Below, piece by piece: positions 1 to 7,826 of a DNA stretch of 35,974 nt. The stretch lies in NCBI RefSeq assembly GCF_913062725.1, contig NZ_CAJXWY010000042.1, positions 1 to 35,974 of the forward strand. The letters run 5' to 3'. The position numbers were made by a program, and so were the translations under genes. The notes beneath the pieces are model-generated. The model ran no database searches. It was not told the origin of the DNA and saw nothing but the letters and a program-made list of their open reading frames with translations. The stretch is from an uncultured Thiohalocapsa sp. (GTDB lineage: Bacteria > Pseudomonadota > Gammaproteobacteria > Chromatiales > Chromatiaceae). The stretch's first letter is position 1. The number at the start of each line of letters is the position of its first letter.

Positions 1-1
1 A

Positions 2-292
2 ACCAAGATATCGGACTCGTCAGCCTACACGTTGATTGACGGCAAGAGTGAGCGCTTGTTGGACCTTTGTCAGCAGGCCGGCGGGACTGAATACATATCC
101 GGACCATCCGCGCAGGGCTATCTTAACGAAGCGATTTTTGAAGCGGCCGATATTGATCTGACCTTCTTCGATTATCAGGGATACCCACCCTATCCTCAGC
201 TCTGGGGTGATTTTGAGCACGCTGTCACTGTTATTGACCTGTTGCTGAACTGTGGCAAGGATGCTCCTTCTTTCATGAGGTACTTGGCATGA
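2..292 (+). CDS. WbqC-family protein, C-terminal part (cut by window edge)
   Basis: The frame is open from the first bases of the window, so the N-terminal part of this gene lies to the left. About 96 residues are visible. They carry features typical of the C-terminal half of WbqC-family proteins: a KSERLLDLC segment, then a YISGPSAQGYL segment, then a YPQLWGDF segment, ending with a DLLLNCGKDA segment. WbqC-like proteins are recurrent members of O-antigen and other polysaccharide loci, but their biochemical role is not well settled. The stop codon overlaps the start of the following glycosyltransferase (ATGA at 289-292), which implies translational coupling and one operon. A TTG codon at 32 is not a credible start, because the conserved reading frame continues upstream of it. 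Confidence 0.8.
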   Translation, partial: TKISDSSAYTLIDGKSERLLDLCQQAGGTEYISGPSAQGYLNEAIFEAADIDLTFFDYQGYPPYPQLWGDFEHAVTVIDLLLNCGKDAPSFMRYLA

Positions 293-1224
293 AGCTCTCG
301 ATAGTTGCAACACTCTATAAGTCAGCACCCTACATCGAAGAGTTTTATCAAAGGGCAAGTGCTTCAGCACGAAAGTTGGTGGGTGAGGATTTTGAGATCG
401 TCCTGGTAAATGACGGCTCACCAGATAACAGTCTGGATATAGCTATTACGCTCACAGGCCAGTATGCGCACTTAGTTGTTATCGATTTATCACGTAATTT
501 TGGACATCATAAAGCGATGATGACGGGGCTGGCGCGCGCTGCGGGTGAACATGTTTTTTTGATTGACAGCGATCTTGAAGAAGAGCCTGAGTGGCTCCTG
601 AACTTTTATGGCCAGATGATGGAGGATGGCTGTGATGTGGTTTTTGGAACTCAGGAAAAACGTAAGGGTGGAGCTTTTGAAAGGAGCACGGGTGCCGCTT
701 TCTATAAAATTTTCCGCAAAATGACTGGTATTAACCAGCCGGACAACATTGTAACTGCTCGACTTATGACGCGGCGTTACGTTCAGGCGCTGCTGAGTCA
801 CCGCGAACGAGAGCTAAATATTGGTGGCCTGTGGGTCATCACAGGTTTCAAGCAATCGAGCCAGTTAGTAAATAAGCACTCAAGTAGTCCAACGAGCTAC
901 ACGTTATCTAGGAAATTCAGTCACCTGGTTAATGCAGTAACTTCTTTTAGCAGTCTGCCACTTATCTATACATTTTATTCCGGCTTGCTTATCTCTTTCT
1001 CTGCAATTTTGTATATTGCCTATCTTTTACTACGCTACTACTTAGTATCTACCCCGCCAAGCGGTTACACGTCACTCATAGTATCTATCTGGCTGTTCTC
1101 TGGTTTGATAATTTTTTTTCTTGGTGTGCAAGGCATATATCTCTCAAAGATATTTTCTGAGGTAAAGCAGCGACCTTACACTATTATTCGGCATGTCTAC
1201 AAAAGCGCGACCGAAGCGGGTTGA
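289..1224 (+). CDS. GtrB/DPM1-like family 2 glycosyltransferase with two C-terminal membrane helices
   Basis: This 311-residue protein has a GT-A fold glycosyltransferase domain at about residues 1-220. It shows the NDGSPD segment at 41-46, the RNFGHH segment at 69-74 and a DSD motif at 93-95 that should bind the nucleotide sugar with a metal. Two hydrophobic helices follow at about 226-248 and 262-284. This is the architecture of GtrB, ArnC and YfdH-type enzymes, which transfer a sugar from a nucleotide donor to undecaprenyl phosphate at the inner face of the cytoplasmic membrane. A GAGG ribosome-binding site lies 8 bases before the ATG. The start overlaps the stop of the WbqC-family gene. 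The sugar cannot be deduced. The polyprenyl-phosphate acceptor is inferred from the family, not shown by the sequence. Confidence 0.88.
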   Translation: MKLSIVATLYKSAPYIEEFYQRASASARKLVGEDFEIVLVNDGSPDNSLDIAITLTGQYAHLVVIDLSRNFGHHKAMMTGLARAAGEHVFLIDSDLEEEPEWLLNFYGQMMEDGCDVVFGTQEKRKGGAFERSTGAAFYKIFRKMTGINQPDNIVTARLMTRRYVQALLSHRERELNIGGLWVITGFKQSSQLVNKHSSSPTSYTLSRKFSHLVNAVTSFSSLPLIYTFYSGLLISFSAILYIAYLLLRYYLVSTPPSGYTSLIVSIWLFSGLIIFFLGVQGIYLSKIFSEVKQRPYTIIRHVYKSATEAG

Positions 1225-1231
1225 TCAATAG

Positions 1232-2044
1232 ATGATTCACAAGAGTCCCATTCCGACAGCGAGTTATGGTGTGCTCGTGCAGGACAACACTAAATCAAAG
1301 ATGGATGAGGTCGCTGAGCAAGTTAGGCGGCTTGGCTACGCTGTGCTCGATTCCGGCCTTCCCAAGGCGGAAGTCAGTCAGATATCCGAAAGTTTCAACA
1401 GGATGCGCGAAGCATATGTTGGTGAATATGGTGAAGCACGTCTACGGCGCGCAGGAGAAATTCACACGATTAGAGCGCCTCTCACGCATGGAGTGGGTTT
1501 CACAAGCCTGGCGTCTAACCAAAACCTTTTGGCTATTTTGAAGCAATTAATTGTTGGGAAATTCATCTTGAATCAGCAAAATGGTATCATTAACCCACCT
1601 GGCGAGAAATACAACCAGGGTGCATGGCATCGCGATTTACCCTATCAGCATTTTGTGTCTAGCAGTCCGCTAGCTATCAATGCACTATTTTGTGTGGATG
1701 ATTTCACTCTGGAAAATGGATCAACATTCGTATTGCCAGCTTCGCACCTATCAATTAATTACCCCTCTGAGTCCTACATCCAGCGGAATGCCTTACAAAT
1801 CGAGGCAAAGGCAGGTCAGTATATCCTGTTGGACTGTATGCTATTTCATAGCGGTGGATTTAACCGATCAGGTGCGGATCGACGAGCAGTTAACCAAGTC
1901 TATACAATCCCCTATTTTAAGCAGCAGATCAAGCTACCAACGCTGTTAAATAAAGGTAGCCTTTCCGCAGAGGAGCAAGAGTTGTTTGGATTTTTCTTCC
2001 AAGAACCAACATCAATTCAACAATACTTAGACAGAAGGATTTGA
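1232..2044 (+). CDS. PhyH-family (phytanoyl-CoA dioxygenase-like) Fe(II)/2-oxoglutarate oxygenase
   Basis: The protein has 270 residues and a double-stranded beta-helix dioxygenase pattern. The iron ligands are visible as HRD (His133, Asp135) and a distal His206 in LFHSGG. The arginine-rich segment that follows (SGADRRAVNQVY) is the likely 2-oxoglutarate carboxylate anchor. PhyH-type enzymes hydroxylate diverse small molecules; in a polysaccharide locus, a sugar or lipid-linked sugar is a plausible substrate, but this is inference. The start at 1232 is preferred over Met24 because the YGVLVQ segment before Met24 resembles the N-terminus of related locus proteins. It lies only 7 bases after the glycosyltransferase stop. 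No strong ribosome-binding site is visible, so translational coupling is likely. Confidence 0.82.
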   Translation: MIHKSPIPTASYGVLVQDNTKSKMDEVAEQVRRLGYAVLDSGLPKAEVSQISESFNRMREAYVGEYGEARLRRAGEIHTIRAPLTHGVGFTSLASNQNLLAILKQLIVGKFILNQQNGIINPPGEKYNQGAWHRDLPYQHFVSSSPLAINALFCVDDFTLENGSTFVLPASHLSINYPSESYIQRNALQIEAKAGQYILLDCMLFHSGGFNRSGADRRAVNQVYTIPYFKQQIKLPTLLNKGSLSAEEQELFGFFFQEPTSIQQYLDRRI

Positions 2045-2142
2045 TGTGGAATGTCGTTATTGACACGACCAATCCATAGCAAGCAATTCTAATGCACACC
2101 CTTCCAGCAGAGCCAGCTATATTCGATGCGGAGGTACATGGC

Positions 2143-2775
2143 ATGCGCGATCTGATCGATGAAGTGGCCGCCTATTATTCTAACAAGCTCGCCGAGCATG
2201 GTGAAACTCCTCAGGGGGTTGATTGGAATGGCGAAGAGAGTCAACTACTGAGATTCGCACAATTGTCGCGGGTGATAGAACCGGGGCGACCTTGCTCAAT
2301 CAATGACCTTGGATGTGGTTATGGTGCTTTTTTTGAATACCTATGCCGGTGCCCTGAGCATATCGATTATTGTGGCATCGACGCGTCTCCCGATATGGTG
2401 AGCAGTGCACAGCTTCGTCATAAAGGAGCAGACAATGCCTGCTTCGTTGTCTCTGATAGGCCGAATCGACATGCGGACTATGGCGTAGCAAGCGGCATTT
2501 TCAATGTTCGACAAACGCGTAGCGATGAAGAATGGCGTCAGTATATACTGGACGTGCTGAAGATGCTCAATCAAACAAGCCGACAGGGGTTTGCGTTCAA
2601 TTGTCTGACTTCTTATTCAGATGAGCACAAGATGCGAAGCGACTTGTATTATGCCGATCCATTATGGCTGTTTGATCTATGTAAGCGTCAATACTCAAAA
2701 GACGTAGCTTTGCTTCATGACTACGGGCTTTACGAGTTTACGATTCTGGTAAGAAAGTCGGCATCTCATACCTGA
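2143..2775 (+). CDS. Class I SAM-dependent methyltransferase
   Basis: The protein has 210 residues from the ATG at 2143, which is preceded at 8 bases by a perfect GGAGG (2130-2134). An upstream in-frame ATG at 2092 has no ribosome-binding site and would add 17 residues. The SAM-binding motif I is clear as DLGCGYG at 55-61, followed by an acidic turn in GIDASPDM, as in Rossmann-like class I methyltransferases. The segment GVDWNGEESQ before the motif recurs in methyltransferases of polysaccharide loci. The substrate is unknown; O-methylation of a sugar is the natural guess from context. It sits 98 bases after the PhyH gene and 50 bases before the acyltransferase gene, on the same strand, so co-transcription is likely. 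Confidence 0.82.
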   Translation: MRDLIDEVAAYYSNKLAEHGETPQGVDWNGEESQLLRFAQLSRVIEPGRPCSINDLGCGYGAFFEYLCRCPEHIDYCGIDASPDMVSSAQLRHKGADNACFVVSDRPNRHADYGVASGIFNVRQTRSDEEWRQYILDVLKMLNQTSRQGFAFNCLTSYSDEHKMRSDLYYADPLWLFDLCKRQYSKDVALLHDYGLYEFTILVRKSASHT

Positions 2776-2825
2776 GCGAGTGGCATTGAAATCCCTTTCA
2801 AACGATTCAGTGTGAGGAAAAGGAG

Positions 2826-3491
2826 ATGGCAAAAGATCTGGTTATCTTTGGGTTGGGGGACATAGGCCAACTAGCCCACTTCTACTTTGAGAATGATTCT
2901 GACTACAAAGTCGCAGGATTTACGGTCGATCGAGACTATCTACAAGACGCGGAATTTTGCGGGCTGCCCGTTGTTGCCTTCGAGGACGTTGCAGAATGGT
3001 TTCCATCGTCGAACTATGATTTGTTCATTGCGCTTAGCTATGCGAAGCTGAATGAACTTCGCGAGGAAAAATACCTAGCCGCAAAGGCTCTCGGGTATCA
3101 CACGCCCAGCTATATCAGCTCTCATGCAACGGTACTCAATGAAGGCCGCATCGGTGAGAACTGCTTCATCCTCGAAGATAATACGATTCAGCCTTTCGTG
3201 ACCATTGGAAACAACGTGGTGCTCTGGAGTGGAAATCACATTGGTCACCATTCAACAATTCAGGATCATTGCTTCCTTGCCTCGCACATCGTCGTATCCG
3301 GCGGTGTGACCATTGAAGAATCCTGTTTTATCGGCGTCAACGTCACCTTGCGGGATCACATTACTGTCGGCAGGAAATGTCTCCTTGGAGCAGGCACGAT
3401 CCTCTTGGAGGACGCAGCGCCAGAAGGGCTTTACAAGGTGTCCACCAGCGAACGCGCACGTATCCCGAGTACCAAGCTGAAGAGGATTTGA
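2826..3491 (+). CDS. NeuD/PglD-type sugar acyltransferase (left-handed beta-helix)
   Basis: This 221-residue protein has an N-terminal Rossmann-like domain starting VIFGLGDIGQLA (residues 5-16), as in the PglD/NeuD family. From about residue 100 it carries imperfect hexapeptide repeats ([LIV]-G-x4) that form a left-handed beta-helix. The HIGHHSTIQDH segment holds the histidine expected to act as general base in PglD-like enzymes. Members transfer acetyl, or other acyl groups, from acyl-CoA to an amino or hydroxyl group of a nucleotide sugar. Because WecE is encoded in the same locus, the amino sugar it makes is a candidate substrate; this is inference. An AAGGAG stretch lies directly before the ATG. 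The stop (3489-3491) abuts the next gene. Confidence 0.82.
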   Translation: MAKDLVIFGLGDIGQLAHFYFENDSDYKVAGFTVDRDYLQDAEFCGLPVVAFEDVAEWFPSSNYDLFIALSYAKLNELREEKYLAAKALGYHTPSYISSHATVLNEGRIGENCFILEDNTIQPFVTIGNNVVLWSGNHIGHHSTIQDHCFLASHIVVSGGVTIEESCFIGVNVTLRDHITVGRKCLLGAGTILLEDAAPEGLYKVSTSERARIPSTKLKRI

Positions 3492-3497
3492 TTGAGA

Positions 3498-4403
3498 ATG
3501 CAATGGGTAAAGCTAGGTCAGATATACCATCATCAATGCAATCATTTGAAACTTGCGTCGCATGCGGCAAACCCGCTTGCCGTACCTTTATCTGGTGATA
3601 CTTTCAGAGTGTTCTTTAGTGGTCGTGACATACAAAACAGAAGTTCTGTTGGTTTTGTTGATATTGACATCATTCGGCGGCAGGTTGTCTACAGACACGA
3701 TGAGCCGGTTTTTGGGCACGGGTCACAAGAGAGCTTTTATCGAGACGGTATTAGTGTAGGCGGGGTATATTCAATCGGAGGGGCCGCCTACATGCTCTTC
3801 ATGGCGTGGCAGAACGATCCCCAAAGCCACTGGAGAGGCGATATCGGCCGATTTCAACTGCGCCAAGATCAAGAATTGGTTCTCAATCCCGTAGATAGAC
3901 CATTTCTTGGTAGCGATATTGAAGATCCTATCAGTCTGTCATATCCATGGGTTGTGAAGGACTCACATGGTTACAAGATGTGGTACGGGTCAACTGTTAG
4001 CTGGAATGCCGGCAATGGCGAAATGCTGCATGTTATTAAGTATGCAACCTCAGCTGATGGCGAAGAATGGCATCGACATGGTCAAGTTATTCAACATGAG
4101 CTGGGTCGATATCAAGCGTTCTCAAGACCAACAGTCTGCGTGGATGAGTCGGGCTACCACATGTGGTATTCATATCGTGGTGGTCTTGGTACTAAGTATC
4201 GAATTGGGTATGCGTTTTCTAAGGACGGTAATAAGTGGAGTGTCGATATTGATGGATCTGGAATTGATGTTTCGTTAGATGGCTGGGATTCGGACATGAT
4301 TGAGTACCCGTTCGTCTTTGACCATAAAGGCGAGCGTTACATGCTTTACAACGGAAACGACTACGGACGCACCGGTTTCGGGCTCGCGGTGCTGGAAAAG
4401 TGA
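3498..4403 (+). CDS. Beta-propeller protein resembling GH43/GH32 clan proteins; function unknown
   Basis: The protein has 301 residues from the ATG at 3498, six bases after the previous stop. A TTG two codons upstream is a less likely start. AGAGGA at 3481-3486 is the probable ribosome-binding site. The sequence contains repeated blade-like elements: MLFMAW, KMWYGSTVSW, HMWYSYRGG and MLYNGNDYG, each following or preceding a turn of the type SxDGxxW. This pattern is seen in five-bladed propellers of the GH43, GH32 and GH130-like superfamilies and in proteins found with glycosyltransferases. There is no signal peptide, so it should be cytoplasmic. That makes an ordinary secreted glycosidase unlikely; it may act on nucleotide- or lipid-linked sugars. 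Catalytic residues cannot be assigned with confidence. The stop overlaps the next start (TGATG). Confidence 0.75.
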   Translation: MQWVKLGQIYHHQCNHLKLASHAANPLAVPLSGDTFRVFFSGRDIQNRSSVGFVDIDIIRRQVVYRHDEPVFGHGSQESFYRDGISVGGVYSIGGAAYMLFMAWQNDPQSHWRGDIGRFQLRQDQELVLNPVDRPFLGSDIEDPISLSYPWVVKDSHGYKMWYGSTVSWNAGNGEMLHVIKYATSADGEEWHRHGQVIQHELGRYQAFSRPTVCVDESGYHMWYSYRGGLGTKYRIGYAFSKDGNKWSVDIDGSGIDVSLDGWDSDMIEYPFVFDHKGERYMLYNGNDYGRTGFGLAVLEK

Positions 4404-4780
4404 TGAACATCCGGGCGTGGGATTATGCGTATATTTTCGCCACCATTGGACTCACGGTTTATGGCCAACTAATGCTGAAGTGGCGCATTGGAGCCTATGG
4501 CCCATTACCCGCGGAGCTCTTCGACAAGCTCAGATTCCTGACGGGATTATTTTTCGATCCTTTGATTCTCTCCGGATTCATTGCTGCATTTGGCGCTGCG
4601 CTCGCCTGGATGGCTGCGATGACCAAGTTTGATCTCAGCCATGCCTACCCTTTTATGGCGCTGAATTTTGTCTTGGTGCTTTTGCTGAGCGGCTGGCTGT
4701 TTCAAGAGCCGGTGACCGCGATGAAGGTGATTGGTGTCACGCTGATTGTTATCGGCACCATAGTGTCTGCCTTGGGTTAG
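4403..4780 (+). CDS. Four-helix SMR/EmrE-like membrane protein, candidate lipid-linked sugar flippase subunit
   Basis: About 125 residues form four hydrophobic helices: roughly residues 8-25, 50-70, 77-97 and 103-123. The length and helix pattern match the small multidrug resistance and ArnE/ArnF group within the drug/metabolite transporter superfamily. The first helix reads TVYGQLMLKW and lacks the membrane glutamate that SMR drug exporters use for proton coupling. This fits ArnE/ArnF-like undecaprenyl-phosphate-sugar flippases better than a drug pump. The ATG at 4403 overlaps the preceding stop; a GTG at 4400 is in frame one codon upstream. With the GtrB-like enzyme and the large membrane protein of this locus it would make a plausible donor-synthesis, flipping and transfer set. 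Substrate and oligomeric state are unknown. Confidence 0.75.
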   Translation: MNIRAWDYAYIFATIGLTVYGQLMLKWRIGAYGPLPAELFDKLRFLTGLFFDPLILSGFIAAFGAALAWMAAMTKFDLSHAYPFMALNFVLVLLLSGWLFQEPVTAMKVIGVTLIVIGTIVSALG

Positions 4781-4789
4781 GAACTCATT

Positions 4790-5941
4790 ATGATCGGCTT
4801 CAATAAGCCCTACATGACTGGCAAAGAGCTGCACTATATCTCGCTTGCCCATGCGCAAAGCCAGATGGCCGGCGACGGCAGCTTCACCAAGCAATGCCAG
4901 GGCTGGCTGGAGCAACGCACCGGCTGCCGCAAGGCGCTGCTAACCCACTCCTGCACCGCCGCGCTGGAGATGGCCGCCATCCTCGCCGACATCCAGCCGG
5001 GCGACGAGGTGATCATGCCGTCCTACACCTTCGTCTCCACCGCCAACGCCTTCGTGCTGCGCGGAGCGGTGCCGGTGTTTGTCGACATCCGCCCGGACAC
5101 CCTGAACCTGGACGAGCGCCTGATCGAGGCCGCCATCACGCCACGCACCCGCGCCATCGTGCCGGTGCACTACGGCGGTGTCGGCTGCGACATGGACGCG
5201 ATCATGGCGATCGCCGAGCGCCACGGGCTGCTGGTGATCGAAGACGCGGCACAGGCGATCATGGCGACCCAGGGCGGGCAACCGCTTGGCGCCATCGGTC
5301 ATCTGGGCACGCTGAGCTTTCACGAGACCAAGAACATCATCTCCGGCGAGGGCGGGGCGCTGCTGATCAACGACCCGGCACTGGCCGAGCGCGCCGAGAT
5401 CATCCGCGAGAAGGGCACCAACCGCAGCCAGTTCTTCCGCGGCCAGGTGGACAAGTACACCTGGGTGGACATCGGCTCGTCGTACCTGCCGGGCGAGATC
5501 ATCGCCGCCTTCCTCTGGGCGCAGATGGAAGAGGCCGAGGCCATCACCGCGCGGCGCCTCGCGCTCTGGGAGCGCTACCACGCCGCCTTCGAGCCGCTGG
5601 AACGGGCCGGCCGCGTGCGCCGGCCGGTGATCCCGGACGGCTGCGGCCACAATGCGCACCTGTACTACCTGCTGCTGCGCGACCTCGGCGACCGTATGGC
5701 CTTCATCCAGGCCATGAAGGCCGAGGACATCCACTGCGTCTTCCACTATGTGCCGCTGCACAGCGCGCCGGCGGGCCAGCGGGTGGGCCGCGCGGTGGAT
5801 GGACTGCCGGTGACTACGGATCTGGCCGATCGGTTGGTGCGGTTGCCGTTGTGGCTGGGGTTGGAGGAGGAGCAGGAGCGGGTGATCGAGGCAGCGTTAC
5901 GCATGCTGAAGTCTCAACACATGGGAATCGACTGCTTTTGA
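4790..5941 (+). CDS. wecE: dTDP-4-amino-4,6-dideoxygalactose transaminase (WecE/RffA)
   Basis: The protein has 383 residues and is a PLP-dependent aminotransferase of the DegT/DnrJ/EryC1/StrS fold. The PLP-binding lysine is Lys181 in the HETKN motif, which is characteristic of the WecE/RffA subgroup; the VIEDAAQ segment upstream provides the conserved aspartate. WecE converts dTDP-4-keto-6-deoxyglucose and glutamate into dTDP-Fuc4N, which is used in enterobacterial common antigen and some O-antigens. Start: ATG at 4790 preceded by AGGAA. Compared with its neighbours on both sides the gene is strikingly GC-rich until about position 5860, after which composition drops again. It may therefore have a different history from the rest of the locus. 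No dTDP-sugar synthesis genes (rmlA/rmlB) are in the window. Confidence 0.9.
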   Translation: MIGFNKPYMTGKELHYISLAHAQSQMAGDGSFTKQCQGWLEQRTGCRKALLTHSCTAALEMAAILADIQPGDEVIMPSYTFVSTANAFVLRGAVPVFVDIRPDTLNLDERLIEAAITPRTRAIVPVHYGGVGCDMDAIMAIAERHGLLVIEDAAQAIMATQGGQPLGAIGHLGTLSFHETKNIISGEGGALLINDPALAERAEIIREKGTNRSQFFRGQVDKYTWVDIGSSYLPGEIIAAFLWAQMEEAEAITARRLALWERYHAAFEPLERAGRVRRPVIPDGCGHNAHLYYLLLRDLGDRMAFIQAMKAEDIHCVFHYVPLHSAPAGQRVGRAVDGLPVTTDLADRLVRLPLWLGLEEEQERVIEAALRMLKSQHMGIDCF

Positions 5942-6021
5942 TGGCTGCACCGACAGAAAGCCTTCAAACGCGCTGGCCAGACGCAACGCCGTCGCTAGCA
6001 ACAAACGTCAGTCTCGATTGA
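5941..6021 (+). CDS. Possible 26-residue small ORF overlapping the wecE stop
   Basis: An ATG overlaps the wecE stop as TGATG (5939-5943) and opens a frame of 26 codons beginning MAAPTESLQT and ending at a TGA at 6019-6021. The overlap is the same kind of coupling seen elsewhere in this operon. The peptide has no recognisable domain or membrane helix. It could be a genuine small protein, a leader that keeps ribosomes moving toward the next gene, or the surviving start of a deleted gene. I do not recognise it, and confidence that it makes a functional product is low. Confidence 0.2.
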   Translation: MAAPTESLQTRWPDATPSLATNVSLD

Positions 6022-6050
6022 ATCGCCTTTGGTAAGAATCGTAAGGTGAG

Positions 6051-7826
6051 GTGAGCGCCGTGATATTTGATTGGGAAAGAGGCACGCACGCATTAGCCCG
6101 AGGCGACGAAGGTGTCATGAGCTGGTTGATGTGGGCCTTTGCTGTTATGGCAGCCGCTGCTTATTTGTTGCCTTATATCGTCTTGGGCGCCGACGGTCAC
6201 TGGATGATCTGGGACAACTTGGATTCGAATTTTGTCACTTATCAAGTATTGCTGGACAGTGGTGCAATCTTTGCTGGTAACCACGTCATCGTTGAGCAGC
6301 CGCTTGGGGGTGTCCCGCGCGGAACACTTCCCTCGGAGCTGGACGCATTCGTATGGCTCTATGCGCTGCTAGGCGCGGAAGGCGCCTACGTCGCAAACCA
6401 TATCCTACAGACGCTGGTCGCGTTCCTGGGGATGTACTTGTTGCTGCAGCGGCACGTGTTTCAAGGTCGCGGCGACAAAACCGTTCTGGCTGGTGTGGGA
6501 CTTTGCTTTGCGCTACTGCCCTTCTGGCCGTTTGGGGGCTTATCTGTTGCGGGCATGCCGCTTGCACTCTATGCCTTTCTCAACATCCGCGCAGGAGACC
6601 GGCACCGATTTAACTGGATTATTCTGCTTGGCTATCCGTTTTACTCCAGCTTGGTGCTGAGCGGTTTTTTTCTCTTATTTTCTGTCACCTGCCTTTGGGT
6701 TTTGGATCTTGTCAAGGGCAGACGGGCATCACCGCTATTCTACGCGCTGGCGCTGATGTCGCTGGCCTATGTGGTCACGCATTATCGGCTATTCATTGAT
6801 TTCCTGTTCACCGCCGATTTCATCTCTCACCGCGTCGAATTCGGCAACGTCAACGAAAGCGCGCAAAGTCTCGGCGCTTCGCTGCGGTCTGCCTGGAGCA
6901 TCTTCAGACACGGACAACCGCATGCCCACAGTCTGCAGTGGCCTTTGGTTTTCATCACCACCGCCATCACCTCGCTGCTGATTCTATTCTCGCACCGCGG
7001 ACGCCTGTCGAAGATCTTCTACCTTGTCGGTCTTTTTATTGTTGTCACGTCACTCTTCTACGGGCTGAATAAATGGCCGCCGATCAGTGATGCTTTGGCC
7101 GGGATCAAGCAACTGCTGCCGATGCAGTTGCAACGCTTCCATTTTCTCCATCCCATGTTGTGGATGGTACTATTTGCCATCGCATTAGGCGCGTTGATTC
7201 GCGTGTCTCCTTCGATGCGATGGGTGGCATTGGCGGCTGTCATCGGTCAGACGGCGATCGCCGGCAATTACCACGAGCTGCTGAAAAACAGGCACTCACC
7301 GTCGGCAAGTGAATTTTTTGCCGTCGAGCAGTTCGAGGAGGTGGCCAGAGCCATCGATAAGCCAAAAGACACTTACCGCGTTGCGTCCCTGGGCATGCAT
7401 CCCAGTATCGCGCTTTACAACGGCTTTTACACGATAGATGGGTACTGGCCGAACTATCCACTAGAATACAAGCACCAGTTTCGTGAGGTGATCGCGGCGG
7501 AGCTAGATAAAAACCCCCAGTTACAGCGCTATTTTGATCATTGGGGCTCTCGGGTGTATGTGTTTTCTGATGAGCTGAAGCGCGAAGCTGGTTACGTATC
7601 GAATTATCATGGCAAGGAAATTATCGTTGAGAGCTTGGCTTTAAGCCCAAGCGCTTTGCGGCGCCTTGGCGCGCAGTACCTCATTTCTGCTGTGCAGATC
7701 GATGAAGGGAAAAATCCCTATGTAAAATTGGTGGGCGCGTTCGATAGCGACGACTCAGTGTGGGATCTTTTTCTATATGAGATTACGGACCCGCCGACGG
7801 ACGCGGCTAGCCACGGTGCAGGATAG
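6051..7826 (+). CDS. Large polytopic membrane protein, DUF6044/YkoS-like, GT-C-type features
   Basis: This protein has up to 591 residues. A first membrane helix (about 23-45) is followed by an extracytoplasmic loop with WDNLDSN, containing Asp55 and Asp58. About nine or ten more helices extend to about residue 400, and a soluble C-terminal domain of about 180 residues follows. One helix followed by an acidic motif in the first outer loop is the hallmark layout of GT-C glycosyltransferases that use lipid-linked sugars. The overall pattern reminds me of the DUF6044 family (B. subtilis YkoS), from memory. GTG at 6051, GTG at 6060 and ATG at 6117 are possible starts; AAGGTGAGG lies just before the first two. 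The function is inferred: periplasmic transfer of a sugar or modification onto a surface glycan. Confidence 0.72.
   Translation: MSAVIFDWERGTHALARGDEGVMSWLMWAFAVMAAAAYLLPYIVLGADGHWMIWDNLDSNFVTYQVLLDSGAIFAGNHVIVEQPLGGVPRGTLPSELDAFVWLYALLGAEGAYVANHILQTLVAFLGMYLLLQRHVFQGRGDKTVLAGVGLCFALLPFWPFGGLSVAGMPLALYAFLNIRAGDRHRFNWIILLGYPFYSSLVLSGFFLLFSVTCLWVLDLVKGRRASPLFYALALMSLAYVVTHYRLFIDFLFTADFISHRVEFGNVNESAQSLGASLRSAWSIFRHGQPHAHSLQWPLVFITTAITSLLILFSHRGRLSKIFYLVGLFIVVTSLFYGLNKWPPISDALAGIKQLLPMQLQRFHFLHPMLWMVLFAIALGALIRVSPSMRWVALAAVIGQTAIAGNYHELLKNRHSPSASEFFAVEQFEEVARAIDKPKDTYRVASLGMHPSIALYNGFYTIDGYWPNYPLEYKHQFREVIAAELDKNPQLQRYFDHWGSRVYVFSDELKREAGYVSNYHGKEIIVESLALSPSALRRLGAQYLISAVQIDEGKNPYVKLVGAFDSDDSVWDLFLYEITDPPTDAASHGAG

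Noticed and set aside
2092..2142. Upstream ATG as the start of the methyltransferase
   Set aside because: It has no ribosome-binding site, while the ATG at 2143 has a perfect GGAGG at the right distance and gives a family-like N-terminus.
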